A program made the translations under genes and the position numbers. DNA of 21,543 nt from Saccoglossus kowalevskii (taxonomy: Eukaryota; Hemichordata; Enteropneusta; Harrimaniidae), in NCBI RefSeq assembly GCF_000003605.2, contig NW_003109599.1, positions 38,794 through 60,336 of the forward strand, in the 5' to 3' direction. Under the pieces are notes generated by a model. It worked only from the letters and a program-made list of their open reading frames with translations. It ran no database searches and was not told the origin of the DNA. Shown here piece after piece: positions 9,001 to 19,044 of this stretch (positions are counted from its first letter, which is position 1; the number at the start of each line of letters is the position of its first letter).

Positions 9001-12000
9001 ACCTAACTTCCTGTGCACGAGTTAAAGACTTGCAAAGGACCTGCAAACCAAAGAACCCTCTCTCTCTATAGTGACCCCTATTGACATGTACTGAAAATGG
9101 CTGCTTCTACCCTCACAATTGTGCCTTTCTAAATCTGGCGTTAGGTAAAATTTCAGAAACAGATGGTTGACCAAACGAATTGTCATGACAAATCACCACA
9201 CAACGCACCATCATCAAGTTTTTCTTGTTTACTGACAACCTGGGAATATGCCCATCCTGGCACTCCAGTTCATTTTGATCATTATCAAGCATACACAGTA
9301 CAGAACATACTGAAGTGATAAAAACCATAGTGACAATGCAATGTTGTTACTCTATTTTACTTTGTTTCGGTTTCAAATTGCTCAAAGCGTATATATATAT
9401 ATATATTTTAACTCAATACATAAATTATCATTGTGAATTTCAGCTTATAATAATACAATTTTAATCTTTGTAAGAGAAGCATATGGTTGAGACAAAATAT
9501 TGTAGTCATATGTTTTCCATCTTTTGATTTTACACTTATTTTTCAAATTTATTTTGAAATTACAGCAAAAAATTATTGGTTTTGGCTATATTTGTCCCAG
9601 ATATTCATTTAAAAAAAAAAAAATTCTGTTATTCAAAAAAATTGTTGTATGTCATTAGGTAAATATAACAATAACCCAAGTCTCTGTTTTCATATTTTCT
9701 GTTTGGCTGTGGGTGAATTAATGCCCCCTCCTCCCCAATTTTATTTTATTTATGCCAAGATATTTATATTATAGTTATTTTTCTATAAAAAGTTGTCATG
9801 ACTGGGAAACAAAATTATATGTTCAATGTTCTAGGCTATTTTAATACTGGCCTGTAAAAGTAAAAAATGCCATGAGTGGGGTGTCGAAGTGTGAAGCGAC
9901 AAATTAATTTAACACATATTATACAATTGAACATGGTTGCTTTAATTGTTTGCAGGAAATATATCGCTGTATTTTATATTACCTGAACTATGTAAAATTC
10001 AATTTGGTTCATATTATGTGCATTACTCCATTATAATAATGATTTCTATTTTTAGCCTTCAGAATGCAGATGATAAAAAAAAAAAATGCTTTCAAAATCT
10101 GAAATGTTCCAATATAAGCTTCACTGAGCTTTCTAGATTAAATGGAACATATTTACCCTGGACTTGAACTTATTTGGAATTAATGTAATTCAGTCAATGC
10201 ATTGAAAGAGTTTGAATCTCACTCAATTATTTTTTCATAGCATTACTGCTGAAATTCTGACCATAGCGATCTACAATATTATTTACCCCTCCCCTCAATT
10301 TCTTTTTCAACACTGACCTTGTTGCAAGACATAATAAAAAAAGCTCTAATCACATATGAAATTGATATTGATAAATACTGTACAAAATAATTACTTAGGA
10401 AAAGCCTTATCATTTTCTGGTTAGGTATATTTCCTTCAAATAATTATATATTATACTTAACTAAAATCCATTACCGTAATTCCATTGCCGTTATCCAACC
10501 TGTTAATTGCAATGGTATTTGAAAAACGAAAATGGAACGCATGCTTGGTCTTGTGATGAGTTATGTGACTCGGGCGTAGCATTTAGTTAACCTCTATTGA
10601 GGTGATGATTCATAAATTTAAATAGGGTGTTTTTGTTTCTCGCATTCTAAATTCTGTTGTCTGTGATCATAATCCTATAATCCCCTAAGCTCCTGATTTA
10701 TATATTCGGATACCAGGATTGAATTAAAAAGGTGAAGGCATTGCTTATTTGATAGAAGGAGAGGGTATATTGATTGCAGCTTGGCAAGTCCTTTCCATCT
10801 CGAGCATATTGATTCTTTTGCTTTTATAATTGCGGATCACATTATGGAGAGATGGAGAGACAGTGCTCTACAGAACTGAAAGAACACCTTTTCAAATTGT
10901 TTATTCACGAAAATACTTTTATTTGTATAATGTACGGTGACCGTAAATAAACAATGTCTTATTTTATTATTAAAACCAATAAAATGCTGGCCATGTTTTT
11001 CTTGTATGTTATGTGTATTTGAAAGTCAGTGAAAGTGCCTACAGTGTAAACACTCATACTGTGCAATGTATTCCAGCATTACTGGCAGTCGGATTCAGCA
11101 AAGTCTCGTGTCGCCTTTAAAACATTAAATTTGAAAGCTTTCATCTTTTGACAAGTACATGTGCTTTTGCTAATGGCCGAAGATGCTTTGGATTTAGCTG
11201 CAGAAAGTAGAGTTTAAGGATATTGTCTCCAGCTCCGCAAATTTGATTCAAGCCGAAAAACATTCCAATGACTATCTGTGGAGCTCATCGTGGCAGTCAG
11301 TCTTTTATTTAATACCACTGAGATTACAAAGTGGTCTGACTAGTCTCCCCAGAGATGACATCACACTTTAAATGTTCAGCAGAAGTACTTGTGAAAATGC
11401 ATTCAAAGTTATTTTTCTCGCTTGTAAAAATCACACCTTCCTATTTCCTGATTTGATATCAACATAAAAGTAGTTGACATTTTATGTGTTGTGATTTACT
11501 ACTAGATTGGACTGTTAAACTGTTGATACTATATCGCAGTATATACCTGCATAATGCTAGTCACACATTTTGTTTTTATTATTACATATATTATTCAAAT
11601 GCTGGTCCACATGTGAATCATCTCGGTTTGAGAAACATCTGTTAATGTTACAAGCTTATAGCATGCAAGTTTGGCTTGGTTTCAAAAAGGTGTGGCCTTA
11701 GTGTTTTTTTTTTATTTAAAAACAAAACCAAGCAAACATTACATTACATTACGTGTTTATATTTTTCAGGTTAATAGTTAATCCCCAAAGCTAATTTTCC
11801 TTTCAAAAAAAAAAAATTTGCACACTATAGAACAATTTTTTTTTTTCACTAGCATTTAATTTCACTAATTTGATGTTTTGAGCAATTTCACATGTTTTTA
11901 AGTACACAAATTTGGCAGTGAAACTAAGTTCTAATTGTTGTATTACATGTTCACATGGATTTAAATTAATTTAATTTAAAAAAATAAAATATCAGTGAAT

Positions 12001-12179
12001 AATTAATTAATACATTTACAGATCTTTCAAATGCAAGTGATTACTCAACTCGCTTATCACGCATCCAAATCAATCGCCACTAATTAATATTATTTTGTTG
12101 AAATTTGAATAGCACAGCTCGCTTAATCATTCACGTGACTGTTCTGGTGAGCCATTTTTAGCTCCCTGTCAATTTTCAG
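9001..12179. other. Long stretch with no confident gene
   Basis: AT-rich, with poly(A)/(T) runs and an (AT)n tract at 9390-9406. The minus-strand frame 9113-9328 has mixed, protein-like composition (71 residues, preceded by an acceptor-like TTTTTATCACTTCAG), but there is no recognisable family and no polyadenylation signal nearby. The plus frame 9946-10167 follows TTGTTTGCAG but has no motif. I found no RNA gene. Confidence 0.5.
9390..9406. repeat. (TA)n dinucleotide run
   Basis: About eight TA units in a row within AT-rich intergenic sequence. Confidence 0.9.
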
Positions 12180-12208
12180 AAGGCAAGGCCCGTTACTCTA
12201 CAGACTAG
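12180..12208 (+). other. Possible 29-nt microexon
   Basis: CAATTTTCAG|AAGGC...GACTAG|GTAATA: a good acceptor and a good donor 29 bases apart, with an open frame reading KARPVTLQT. Such pairs also arise by chance in AT-rich DNA, and no neighbouring exon supports it. Confidence 0.15.
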
Positions 12209-12621
12209 GTAATAATTACTATTGCGGAATTCAAAGCAAAATTAAGTAGATTGATTTAAGAAAAACAGTCACAGGTTATTTAGTATCTGCTTTGTATTTG
12301 GGTGATGGGTATAAATATCTGATAGCTGAATAAATTGATAAAATATTTATTATCAGAGGTTCAAAGTCTGTTAGCTAACCTTTACAATATTACCGCAGAG
12401 CTAGATAAAAGCATTCCAGCTTACACAGTGCTTGTGATATCTGTGTACACTTCGGAATGAACACCGCTAAGCGCTGGTTTATGATACCGTCATTCAATCT
12501 GTACCAGCCGTGTAAAGTTGTCTTTGGTTAACTGGAATTTTTAACTCTTGTAATGTTAACTTTTGTCACCTTTCAGTAAACCTATATTATCTAGTTAAAT
12601 GAACTGTCAAAACTAGGCTAA

Positions 12622-13072
12622 GAGACGACGTCAAAAGATCGATGTCGGATAAAAAACTTATTTCCTTTAGTGTGGGGGTGGGGGTGGGGGGGCGTTTGAC
12701 CTCAAAAAGTTTCCATCCTACAAAAACAATTTTATTTTTTAATGAAGTCAAAAAAATCTTGGAGTATTTGTAGTTCTATCCAATCATGGACAGAAATAAC
12801 CGAAAAGGGAAAAAAACAACAGAAAAATGGTTTGGTTTGAGTGTAAATCTGTGCGTCAAATGAGGTGCATTTGTGAACTCTTTTTACACCCACCCGACAA
12901 CCAACTGCTATGCAATACTACTGTCCGATTATCAATTTGTATTTAATGGTGAATGTAGTCTGACGCCATGACCAATATTTATCAATTAAGTTTCAGTGGG
13001 GGGTAGGGGGGTTTGGAAAAAAACTAAAGGAATTAAGTTTTTTATCCGACATCGATTTTTTGACGTCGTCCC
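12622..13072. mobile_element. MITE, ~451 bp, PIF/Harbinger-like
   Basis: The left arm starts GAGACGACGTCAAAAGATCG. The reverse complement of the right end reads GGGACGACGTCAAAAAATCG. The arms match over about 50 bp with three mismatches, through GATGTCGGATAAAAAACTTA and TTCCTTTAGT. The trinucleotide TAA flanks both ends (12619-12621 and 13073-13075), within a longer shared CTAAG. A 3-bp TWA duplication with G-rich termini is typical of PIF/Harbinger elements. There is no transposase frame, so it is non-autonomous. The interior has G-rich tracts near both arms, in direct rather than inverted orientation. Confidence 0.88.
12674..12692 (+). other. G-tract with G-quadruplex potential
   Basis: G5-T-G5-T-G7 just inside the left arm of the MITE. 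The last run can supply two G3 segments, giving four stacks. A related GGGGGGTAGGGGGG lies near the right arm at about 12998-13011. Confidence 0.6.
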
Positions 13073-13159
13073 TAAGTCAAAGAAGCGATAGACAGAGAAT
13101 AAGGTTGAGCAGTCAGGGACTGCTGACGATAATTTATTTCATAAACCGGCGCTTGGTTG

Positions 13160-13169
13160 GCGCATGCGC
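13160..13169. promoter_or_regulatory. Consensus NRF1-type site
   Basis: GCGCATGCGC is a perfect palindromic NRF1 consensus. It is strikingly CpG-rich for this AT-rich neighbourhood and sits 51 bases upstream of the ATG at 13221. In animals such sites are common in promoters of housekeeping and mitochondrial genes. It supports, but does not prove, a promoter for the tentative gene that follows. Confidence 0.5.
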
Positions 13170-13220
13170 AGAAACCACCATATGTAAAAACCCAAAGACC
13201 CCATCAATATTATATAGATA

Positions 13221-13428
13221 ATGGCAAATAGTCTATTTTGTTCAAAATTAAAAAAATTATTGAAAAATGCTCCAAATGTACTATTAAAATGTGGGCATTC
13301 CAAGGACTGTTTTGCACATTCTGAGTATTTGATTGTTAGAGTGATTCAAATGTACCACCAAACTTGTGTGTTATGCTTTTGTATTGCGGTACAACAGTAT
13401 AGGGAATTTTGGGCTAAGATTGTGAATG
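13221..13428 (+). CDS. Tentative exon 1 of an unidentified small gene
   Basis: ATGGCAAAT opens a frame that runs unspliced for 80 residues to a stop at 13463. Leaving the frame at a GTGA-type donor at 13429 (AATG|GTGACC) gives 69 codons plus one base. That base (G) joins the AC that begins the next candidate exon and forms an Asp codon, so the frame is kept. The N-terminus is lysine-rich (KLKKLLKN); a cysteine-rich central part (KCGHSKDC, QTCVLCFC) and QQYREFWAKIVN follow. The donor is weak and I recognise no family, so this could also be a chance open frame near a true downstream exon. Confidence 0.28.
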
Positions 13429-13847
13429 GTGACCATCATCAAATCAAAGATTTTGGAAGCTAAAGGGTTTACCAGTATTTTGTCTTACTTTTTGTAGTTT
13501 TCACAAAGTTTTTTGAAAGAAATTTTATCTATATTAATTTGCCTATAGTAAACTGCTTTAATTTCTTGAAACAAATTATCACAAATTAGTTAAAATTGTG
13601 ATATTTTTTAGCACTGCTCTTTTCAGTTTTTTTCATTCAGTTAGGGAGTCTCAGTGACTTTTCTGAATTTTGTATAGCCCTACTCCCTATTTAGATAATC
13701 AGCAAAAATGCCAGTTTTTTGCTAAATTTCCACCCACATAAATTTGTCTTCAGGTATATATCAAGTAGTTTCTTTGTTTTTCTTAGAAACAGGATCGCTG
13801 AATTTTTTTCTTGTTTTTTTTTTCCCAATATTTTTTCCATACTTCAG

Positions 13848-13932
13848 ACAAGCGTTTTGGAAGGAATTTTGAGAAATTTCGTCTTGCCTTGAAACCTCTT
13901 GACGAAGAATTTGCAGAGCAGGTTGACTTAAG
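13848..13932 (+). CDS. Probable internal coding exon, unidentified protein
   Basis: Acceptor TTTTTTCCATACTTCAG, with a long pyrimidine tract before it, and donor TTAAG|GTACCT bound 85 nt. Two of the three frames are closed by stops. The third is open and encodes KRFGRNFEKFRLALKPLDE followed by EFAEQVDL, a charged amphipathic sequence with ordinary protein composition, unlike the Phe/Ile/Asn-rich noise around it. The exon starts in phase 1 (final AC of a split codon) and ends with the first two bases of a codon. I could not place the sequence in a known family. It is the best coding signal in the window apart from CIAPIN1 and the LINE. Confidence 0.45.
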
Positions 13933-14040
13933 GTACCTGTACATTCTCTATATTTTTTTGTCTTTCTTTTTTTTCAAGACTTAGAAAGCTGAGAATTTCT
14001 GTCTTTTCTGTATCTTTTCTTTCTTCTTTTTCTAACTCAG

Positions 14041-14107
14041 CATATTTTTGAATGCATTGTTTAAAATGTCAGTGTTTATGATTCGCACAAAGTACATTAC
14101 GCTGTAA
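14041..14107 (+). CDS. Tentative terminal exon of the same gene
   Basis: The acceptor at 14031-14040 (TCTAACTCAG) is preceded by a strong pyrimidine tract starting at about 14000. Joined to the exon ending at 13932, the frame continues through a Ser codon and 21 codons (IFLNALFKMSVFMIRTKYITL region) to TAA at 14105-14107. The three-exon model would encode 119 residues. The intron would be about 108 bp, shorter than the 419-bp first intron. A possible polyadenylation signal AATAAA is at 14441. The evidence is phase consistency and splice sites only. Confidence 0.25.
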
Positions 14108-14351
14108 TTTTTTTCCATTCCTGTTCTAAGTTTCTTTATACGAAAAATGTTTTATAATCGCACACATACACATCTTACCTATGTTGTGATGACACACGTT
14201 GGATTAACTTTTAATATATTTGTATTAACTTTTAATTTTGTTGCGTTATCTATATAGAATTGCATTTTAACTTTAATTAGATAAAAATGCAACAAAGTGG
14301 AAAAAGCATACATCCTGCGACTTAACATAGAAATGTTTGCGACGCCTATGA

Positions 14352-14399
14352 TTAGTAAAGGGGTATGTATGGTACAGTTATACCTTACCCCTTTACTAA
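14352..14399. repeat. 14-bp perfect stem, 20-base loop
   Basis: TTAGTAAAGGGGTA at 14352-14365 is the exact reverse complement of TACCCCTTTACTAA at 14386-14399. It is probably a small foldback insertion; nothing marks it as a functional RNA. Confidence 0.85.
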
Positions 14400-14464
14400 C
14401 CCTAAGCTATGCAAACTTTACTTAAATTTGATTAAATATTAATAAAAATAGTGAGGGCCGTAAC

Positions 14465-14881
14465 TCAGTGTAAAGTTAAATGGAAGTCGTCACAACATTG
14501 ATTAGACACACACTCGTATACACACAAATTGTTTGTCTTACAAAGAACAGCCAATGTAAAAATTTGTGTAGCAAATAAAACTAATATACGTTTGTGTGTG
14601 GCCATATATGTCAATATACTGTTGATATTTGTTGTGCATTGTTTAAATAAATTGTATGCATTCCTTACTGTGTTCAAGCTTACAAACCCAAGTACATTAA
14701 TAACTAACACTCTTGGTGTCCAATCAAGTGTTTGGTCAGGGTCAGGTCTTGGTGGGTTAGCAATGTTTTTAGCTTGCAACGTATGTGTGGTTATATTAAA
14801 TACAGTGGGCTTCATAAGCATGAACGCCTGAAGGTCACACATCCTGGTAATTTGAGTGGGGAGATTCATTAATTCCTCCAA
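14465..14881 (-). other. Longest open frame in the window, unidentified
   Basis: An ATG-to-TGA frame of 138 codons on the minus strand, overlapped on the plus strand by a 100-codon frame (14529-14831). The minus-strand peptide contains PPRPDPDQTLDWTPR and several Cys near its end, and looks more protein-like than the plus-strand one, which is mostly hydrophobic. No splice sites or family resemblance support it. It could be a decayed mobile-element frame or chance. The density of stops around it makes a 138-codon opening mildly unusual here. Confidence 0.2.
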
Positions 14882-15014
14882 TATTTCCCCTTCAAAATAA
14901 AAGCAGTTGTCTTAAAAGTAAAAAACAAAAAGTGTAACTTGGCAACAATTATTATTACTGTTATATAAGACAATACTGTCACAAAGTCCAGGATGTGTTA
15001 CAAAGGGCTGGGGC

Positions 15015-15226
15015 CATTAGATTCAATAGGATGTTTTGAAAACAGTGTCACTTCCAGCGAAACTGTTCTATCATAAAGAATTATGAGTATTTTTCGGGGC
15101 AAAGTTGAATCTTTTTGCTCTAGCTTTGAAAAATACCCATAATTCTTATTGATAGAACAGTTTGGCTGAACACAGCGCTGTCCTCAAATTGGACTATTGC
15201 TTGTTTTTTCGAACACATTAGATTCA
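15015..15226. mobile_element. Foldback (MITE-like) element, ~190 bp, with 11-bp direct repeats
   Basis: The inner arms, 15054-15104 and 15124-15169, pair over about 45 bp. CGAAACTGTTCTATCATAAA pairs with the complement of TTATTGATAGAACAGTTTGG, then AATTATGAGTATTTTTC pairs with its counterpart. Pairing continues weakly outward to ATGTTTTGAAAACA on the left and TGTTTTTTCGAACACAT on the right. CATTAGATTCA occurs at 15015-15025 and again at 15216-15226, flanking the element like a target-site duplication. There is no coding content. The superfamily is uncertain: an 8-bp core duplication would fit hAT, but the termini do not match classic hAT ends. Confidence 0.75.
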
Positions 15227-15917
15227 TAATAAAATTCTAAATCTATAAAATCCTTCAATTGTATTATGGTACAAGGTAAGAACTTCATAAGTTGGTCGGC
15301 CCCACTAGTTCAGCCACCAGGTAAAAATAATGTGCACCTCCATCATTGTATAGTTTTAGAGTTTTGTTTTTATGCCATACAATTTGAATTCTTCAGAGGT
15401 TGCAGGTAAAGAAACTTAATTAGAGTTGATACACAATATTTATGTCGATGACGCTTTATATTCTGTAAAAAACTTTATTTTAGCTGGAATTAATTTTTGC
15501 TGAAAAGACTTTTTTATGTGTTTGTATGGATTTTATTTTCACTGATTTTTGACGAAATGAATGTAAGATATAGGAAAAATGTATATTCGCTGTATTATAT
15601 TTTCAATGAAACATTCCTTCAGCAAAAATTTTTTCTATGTGATAATAAAGTATTTTAGAGTATAATGCTCCAATTAGTACTGACACGACTCAGAATATTC
15701 TGGACTTGGGATAAATCTGTTCAAAGATATTCATTGTATATCTTTATTGTGCATGAAAACATTTTTCAAAACTTGTCATTGTTTTTAAGAATAAGTTGAT
15801 AATAAATAGCAGTTTTTACCAAAAATCATAAAACTAAAAATATTGAAGATATCATATTACCAAAGTACATGTAATATGAAAGCAATCGGACTAGTGGTTT
15901 TCAACACTGTCCTTCAG
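15227..15917. other. No gene recognised
   Basis: AT-rich sequence with no coding frame, RNA gene or repeat that I can support. Confidence 0.55.
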
Positions 15918-16058
15918 GTGTTGAGGCATGGTGTTTTCAGGAAGTTGCTTGAAGCCAAAGTTGACTGTTGCAGGACGACCAACGATGGACAATCACCAGC
16001 ACTATGTAGTATGAATGCTGATAGCTTTGCTTGGTCATCTGAAGTAATTGAGCTTTGA
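15918..16058 (+). pseudogene. Ankyrin-repeat-like coding fragment
   Basis: After an acceptor-like CCTTCAG at 15911-15917, an open frame reads VLRHGVFRKLLEAKVDCC, then RTTNDGQSPALC, and ends at TGA 16056-16058. The spacing of HG, the LLEA helix, an Asp, then NDGQSP matches the second helix and beta-turn of an ankyrin repeat followed by the start of the next one. The following residues do not continue the repeat. It could be a real exon using the donor-like GAA|GTAATT at 16042, or a relic of a lost ankyrin gene. No second exon is visible nearby. Confidence 0.35.
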
Positions 16059-16690
16059 CAGTATCTGAAGTATTTGTAGATCTGAGATAAATGAAAACAC
16101 ATTTTAAATGTCAGATTTTTGCCACTTTGTGTTTATCGTCACATGGTCCAATACTGATTGTCATCTGCATGATGCATTTCCTTTTGTGACCTTAGGTCAC
16201 GATTTTAAATAGAAATGGAGTGAATTACTGCATTAACCCCACTTTATATATATGAAATGTCAAATACAGTGTCTTGATCACTTTGCTTTGCCGCCTACGA
16301 AAAGGTACTTGTTATAAGTTTACTGATAATTTTTATATCCTACTTGAGCGTTCACCAAATCAACCAAGTTGCTCGGTTTTTGAGAATCGTTTTTCACCAA
16401 AGCAGAATTGAGCCTTACGCTATTATTACTTATTACGCTATTGTTTGTACACAACTTAATGAACACAAATGTTTTGCTTAAAAACTTTCCCAGATTCTTG
16501 CGACATTTCATTTGGGATTACAAGTATGTAGTATGTATTAAACTGATAGATTGGAAGATCAGACTGTAGAAAAAAAAAAGATGGAAGTGGTCAGATTTGC
16601 ACCAAAATACTGCTGATACTACTTTCAGAAAGTATATGCTTGCTCTACTTATCTTCAATATCATATTAGCTTATTATCATTACTATAAAA
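16059..16690. other. No gene recognised
   Basis: No coding signal. The minus-strand frame 16320-16511 is lysine/asparagine-rich and without motif. Confidence 0.5.
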
Positions 16691-16696
16691 TGTTTA

Positions 16697-16858
16697 TTAA
16701 AAGCCGCATCTTAATAGAAGTCGCACCCATTCTTTTTGTACAATTGAGAACCAAAAAAATCATAATTTCTCATGTGTGCACCGCGAGACGTTCTAATAGA
16801 AGTTGCATCCCCTCTGTTGTATTGTCATTTTAATGGAAAACTGCGGCTTCTAATACCG
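16697..16858. repeat. Cluster of TAATAGAAGTCGCACCC-type motifs
   Basis: TAATAGAAGTCGCACCC (16712-16728) is preceded by TTAAAAGCCGCATC (16696-16710) and followed by TAATAGAAGTTGCATCCC (16794-16811). GCGGCTTCTAATA (16843-16855) is the same motif inverted. Repeated short boxes in both orientations at an element's end suggest sub-terminal repeats of a DNA transposon remnant. The plus-strand frame over this interval is an artefact. Confidence 0.5.
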
Positions 16859-17191
16859 ATTTTACAGTAGTAGTATTATTAGCATTATTTTTATATGGGG
16901 AAAATAAGTCGTATTTTGATGATTCACCATACAACATGTGCAATTTTTGGTTCAAATGCACTTCTATTCAAGCAAGTGAAAGTCAGGTGATCAGCTGCTG
17001 TTACTCCTGATACTTTGAGAAAATGTAATAACGATAAATCGATGAAAACAAGAAAGTCGACTCCTGCTATTACTTTCAGAATATATACAAAATGATATAT
17101 TCAATAGTCAAGAAACGAGTCAAGAATTATGTTTTCTGATTTTAAAATAGCTAATAGTAAATTGTAGAAAAATTGTCTTGATTTTGATGGA

Positions 17192-17230
17192 GGGGGTACT
17201 GGGAGAGGGTACAGGGAGAGGGGCAAGGGG
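17192..17230 (+). other. Strong G-quadruplex-type motif
   Basis: Six G-runs of three or more (G5, G3, G3, G3, G4, G4) are separated by loops of three or four bases (TACT, AGA, TACA, AGA, CAA). They lie in an otherwise AT-rich background, all on the plus strand. Confidence 0.75.
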
Positions 17231-19044
17231 TGTGGCATATCCTCTTGAATTCTATTTTACCAGAGGTACTCTTATTCACTGTAGGGATTTATTTCTTGTA
17301 TAATATTTTAAATTACAAGATAATTAAGTGAATATTAAAAAAAAAATGTATTATAACCGGAATGGTGAATGGATTATAAGACGTGATATCAGATGTGTAT
17401 ATGTGTATATAGACACATCTTGTAGTGCCAACACACAGCAAAAGAAGGATATCAATTTGCCTGCAGGGTTTCACATGATCAATGCTAGCTGGTGACACAG
17501 AAGTTTATGTACGTGATGGAGAGAAGGTTTCCTCATGCATATTGCAGAGCTCATCAGCGGGTCATCTGTTGTCTCTCGGTAAACACCATTCAGTGTAATT
17601 AACAAGAGACTGATGAATTCTCTGTATACATTTTCTAGCGCGCCATGAATGTGTGGCAATCCAGGGATGCAAAGTTACTTTGTGCTACTTATCTCCTTCA
17701 GCTAGTCATTAATATTGGATTATTCAAAAAAAAGAAAAGAATGTGTTTGTTATCTACTCCTGATACAATTTATTATTTAAATTATACCATGGTGAAACCT
17801 GTACACACCTACACTTAGAATAGTTTCAATTTACTGAGGTGTTTGTTTTAAGCAGTTCTGTGAAGATAGAACTGGAAAGGTGTTTGAGAGTTTCTGGCTG
17901 ACACAGAATTTTGTTTTGATCGGTTTTAATTAGTGTGTCTGTTATTTTAGCTCCGCTGTTGACTTAGTCGAGCGGTGCTTATCATATGAGTGATTGTCTG
18001 TGTCATCTTTTTACTTTTTCGACTTGTTGAAAGCTACAAGCCTGAATGCTTTGATATTATACATATAGGTACTACAGGTAGACCTTTCTCAGAATTGTTC
18101 ATTTCATGATGATCTTTTCTATCTCAGCCGACAGGTAGCTTGTCTTATTTACTTCTAGTCAACTTTGTTCGCCACACTGAATGTAATTGTGCGAACCTGA
18201 CATGCTCGTTTCTGAACTACTATATAATTATTGACTGATAAATCATTAATGTGTTTGTTTTGTGCATTATATTCTTTCTCATTATATCAGTAATGAACTA
18301 CTATAATTGGTGTGACAATTTATTTATGCAATAATGTATGTAATGGTATTTTATTAGTCGTGCAGCTGCTTCCTGATTGGTTAGATGCTAATTGTTGCTT
18401 AGCCAATTAGAAAAGGGTATTTTGAATTGCTCCTAATTTAGTCTAACACCAAATATTATGATTGTGCAAACAGTAGTATCATAATAAATCTAATCTGGTA
18501 CAGAAGCGAGTTCTTTTTCGTGCTCCATCCGGGTTAATTGAGGTGAAACCAAAATTGTAGTTCCAAGCTCGTCATTGTAATATATATCCCACTGATGATA
18601 GTGCGATGTAACTTTATATTCAAACGATTGATTTTAACTGGCAGCATATAACGAATTTATTGATTATTTCATTCAAGAGATCATATGCAGCTGAGCTTTT
18701 CTCAGGCAAGACAAAAAAATTAGTATACATCTCTAGGAGGTCATGGCCTGAACACATGTACACTGTAAGCATATGCATTTGTAGCAAACATTACTCTGTA
18801 ATCGGGATAAAGAAGAAAATATGAGGAAATCTTATCTATGGGGTATTTTGGGCATGCTATAGGTCATTGGAGGGCAAGTATGTCTCTGCTGTGTTGTAAC
18901 AAGATACCATCATTATATGCAAGTCATTACTTGTAGTGCCAAATAATCTGCATAGTGATGACATTGAAGTGAAGTTGTGTATGTATGTTGAGGATGAAAT
19001 TTTTTTTAAATATACAATAAACCATTTTCCGTTCACAGCGAAAA
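17231..19044. other. No gene recognised
   Basis: Short minus-strand open frames at 17313-17498, 17471-17659 and 18857-19048 lack motifs. A weak inverted pair, CTGATTGGTTAG and CTTAGCCAATTAG (18372-18413), carries CCAAT boxes in both orientations. A short hairpin, AGATGTGT/ACACATCT, lies near 17391-17420. Confidence 0.5.

Noticed and set aside
9113-9328. 71-codon minus-strand frame of protein-like composition
   Set aside because: An acceptor-like site precedes it, but no family resemblance, partner exon or polyadenylation signal was found.
11173-11217. ATGGCCGAAGATGCTTTGG start of a short acidic peptide
   Set aside because: It stops after 14 codons and has no donor before the stop.
12469-13152. 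Inverted 16-bp pair AAGCGCTGGTTTATGA / TCATAAACCGGCGCTT outside the MITE
   Set aside because: One mismatch in 16 bp is within what chance gives in a window this size, and no further pairing or target duplication is seen.
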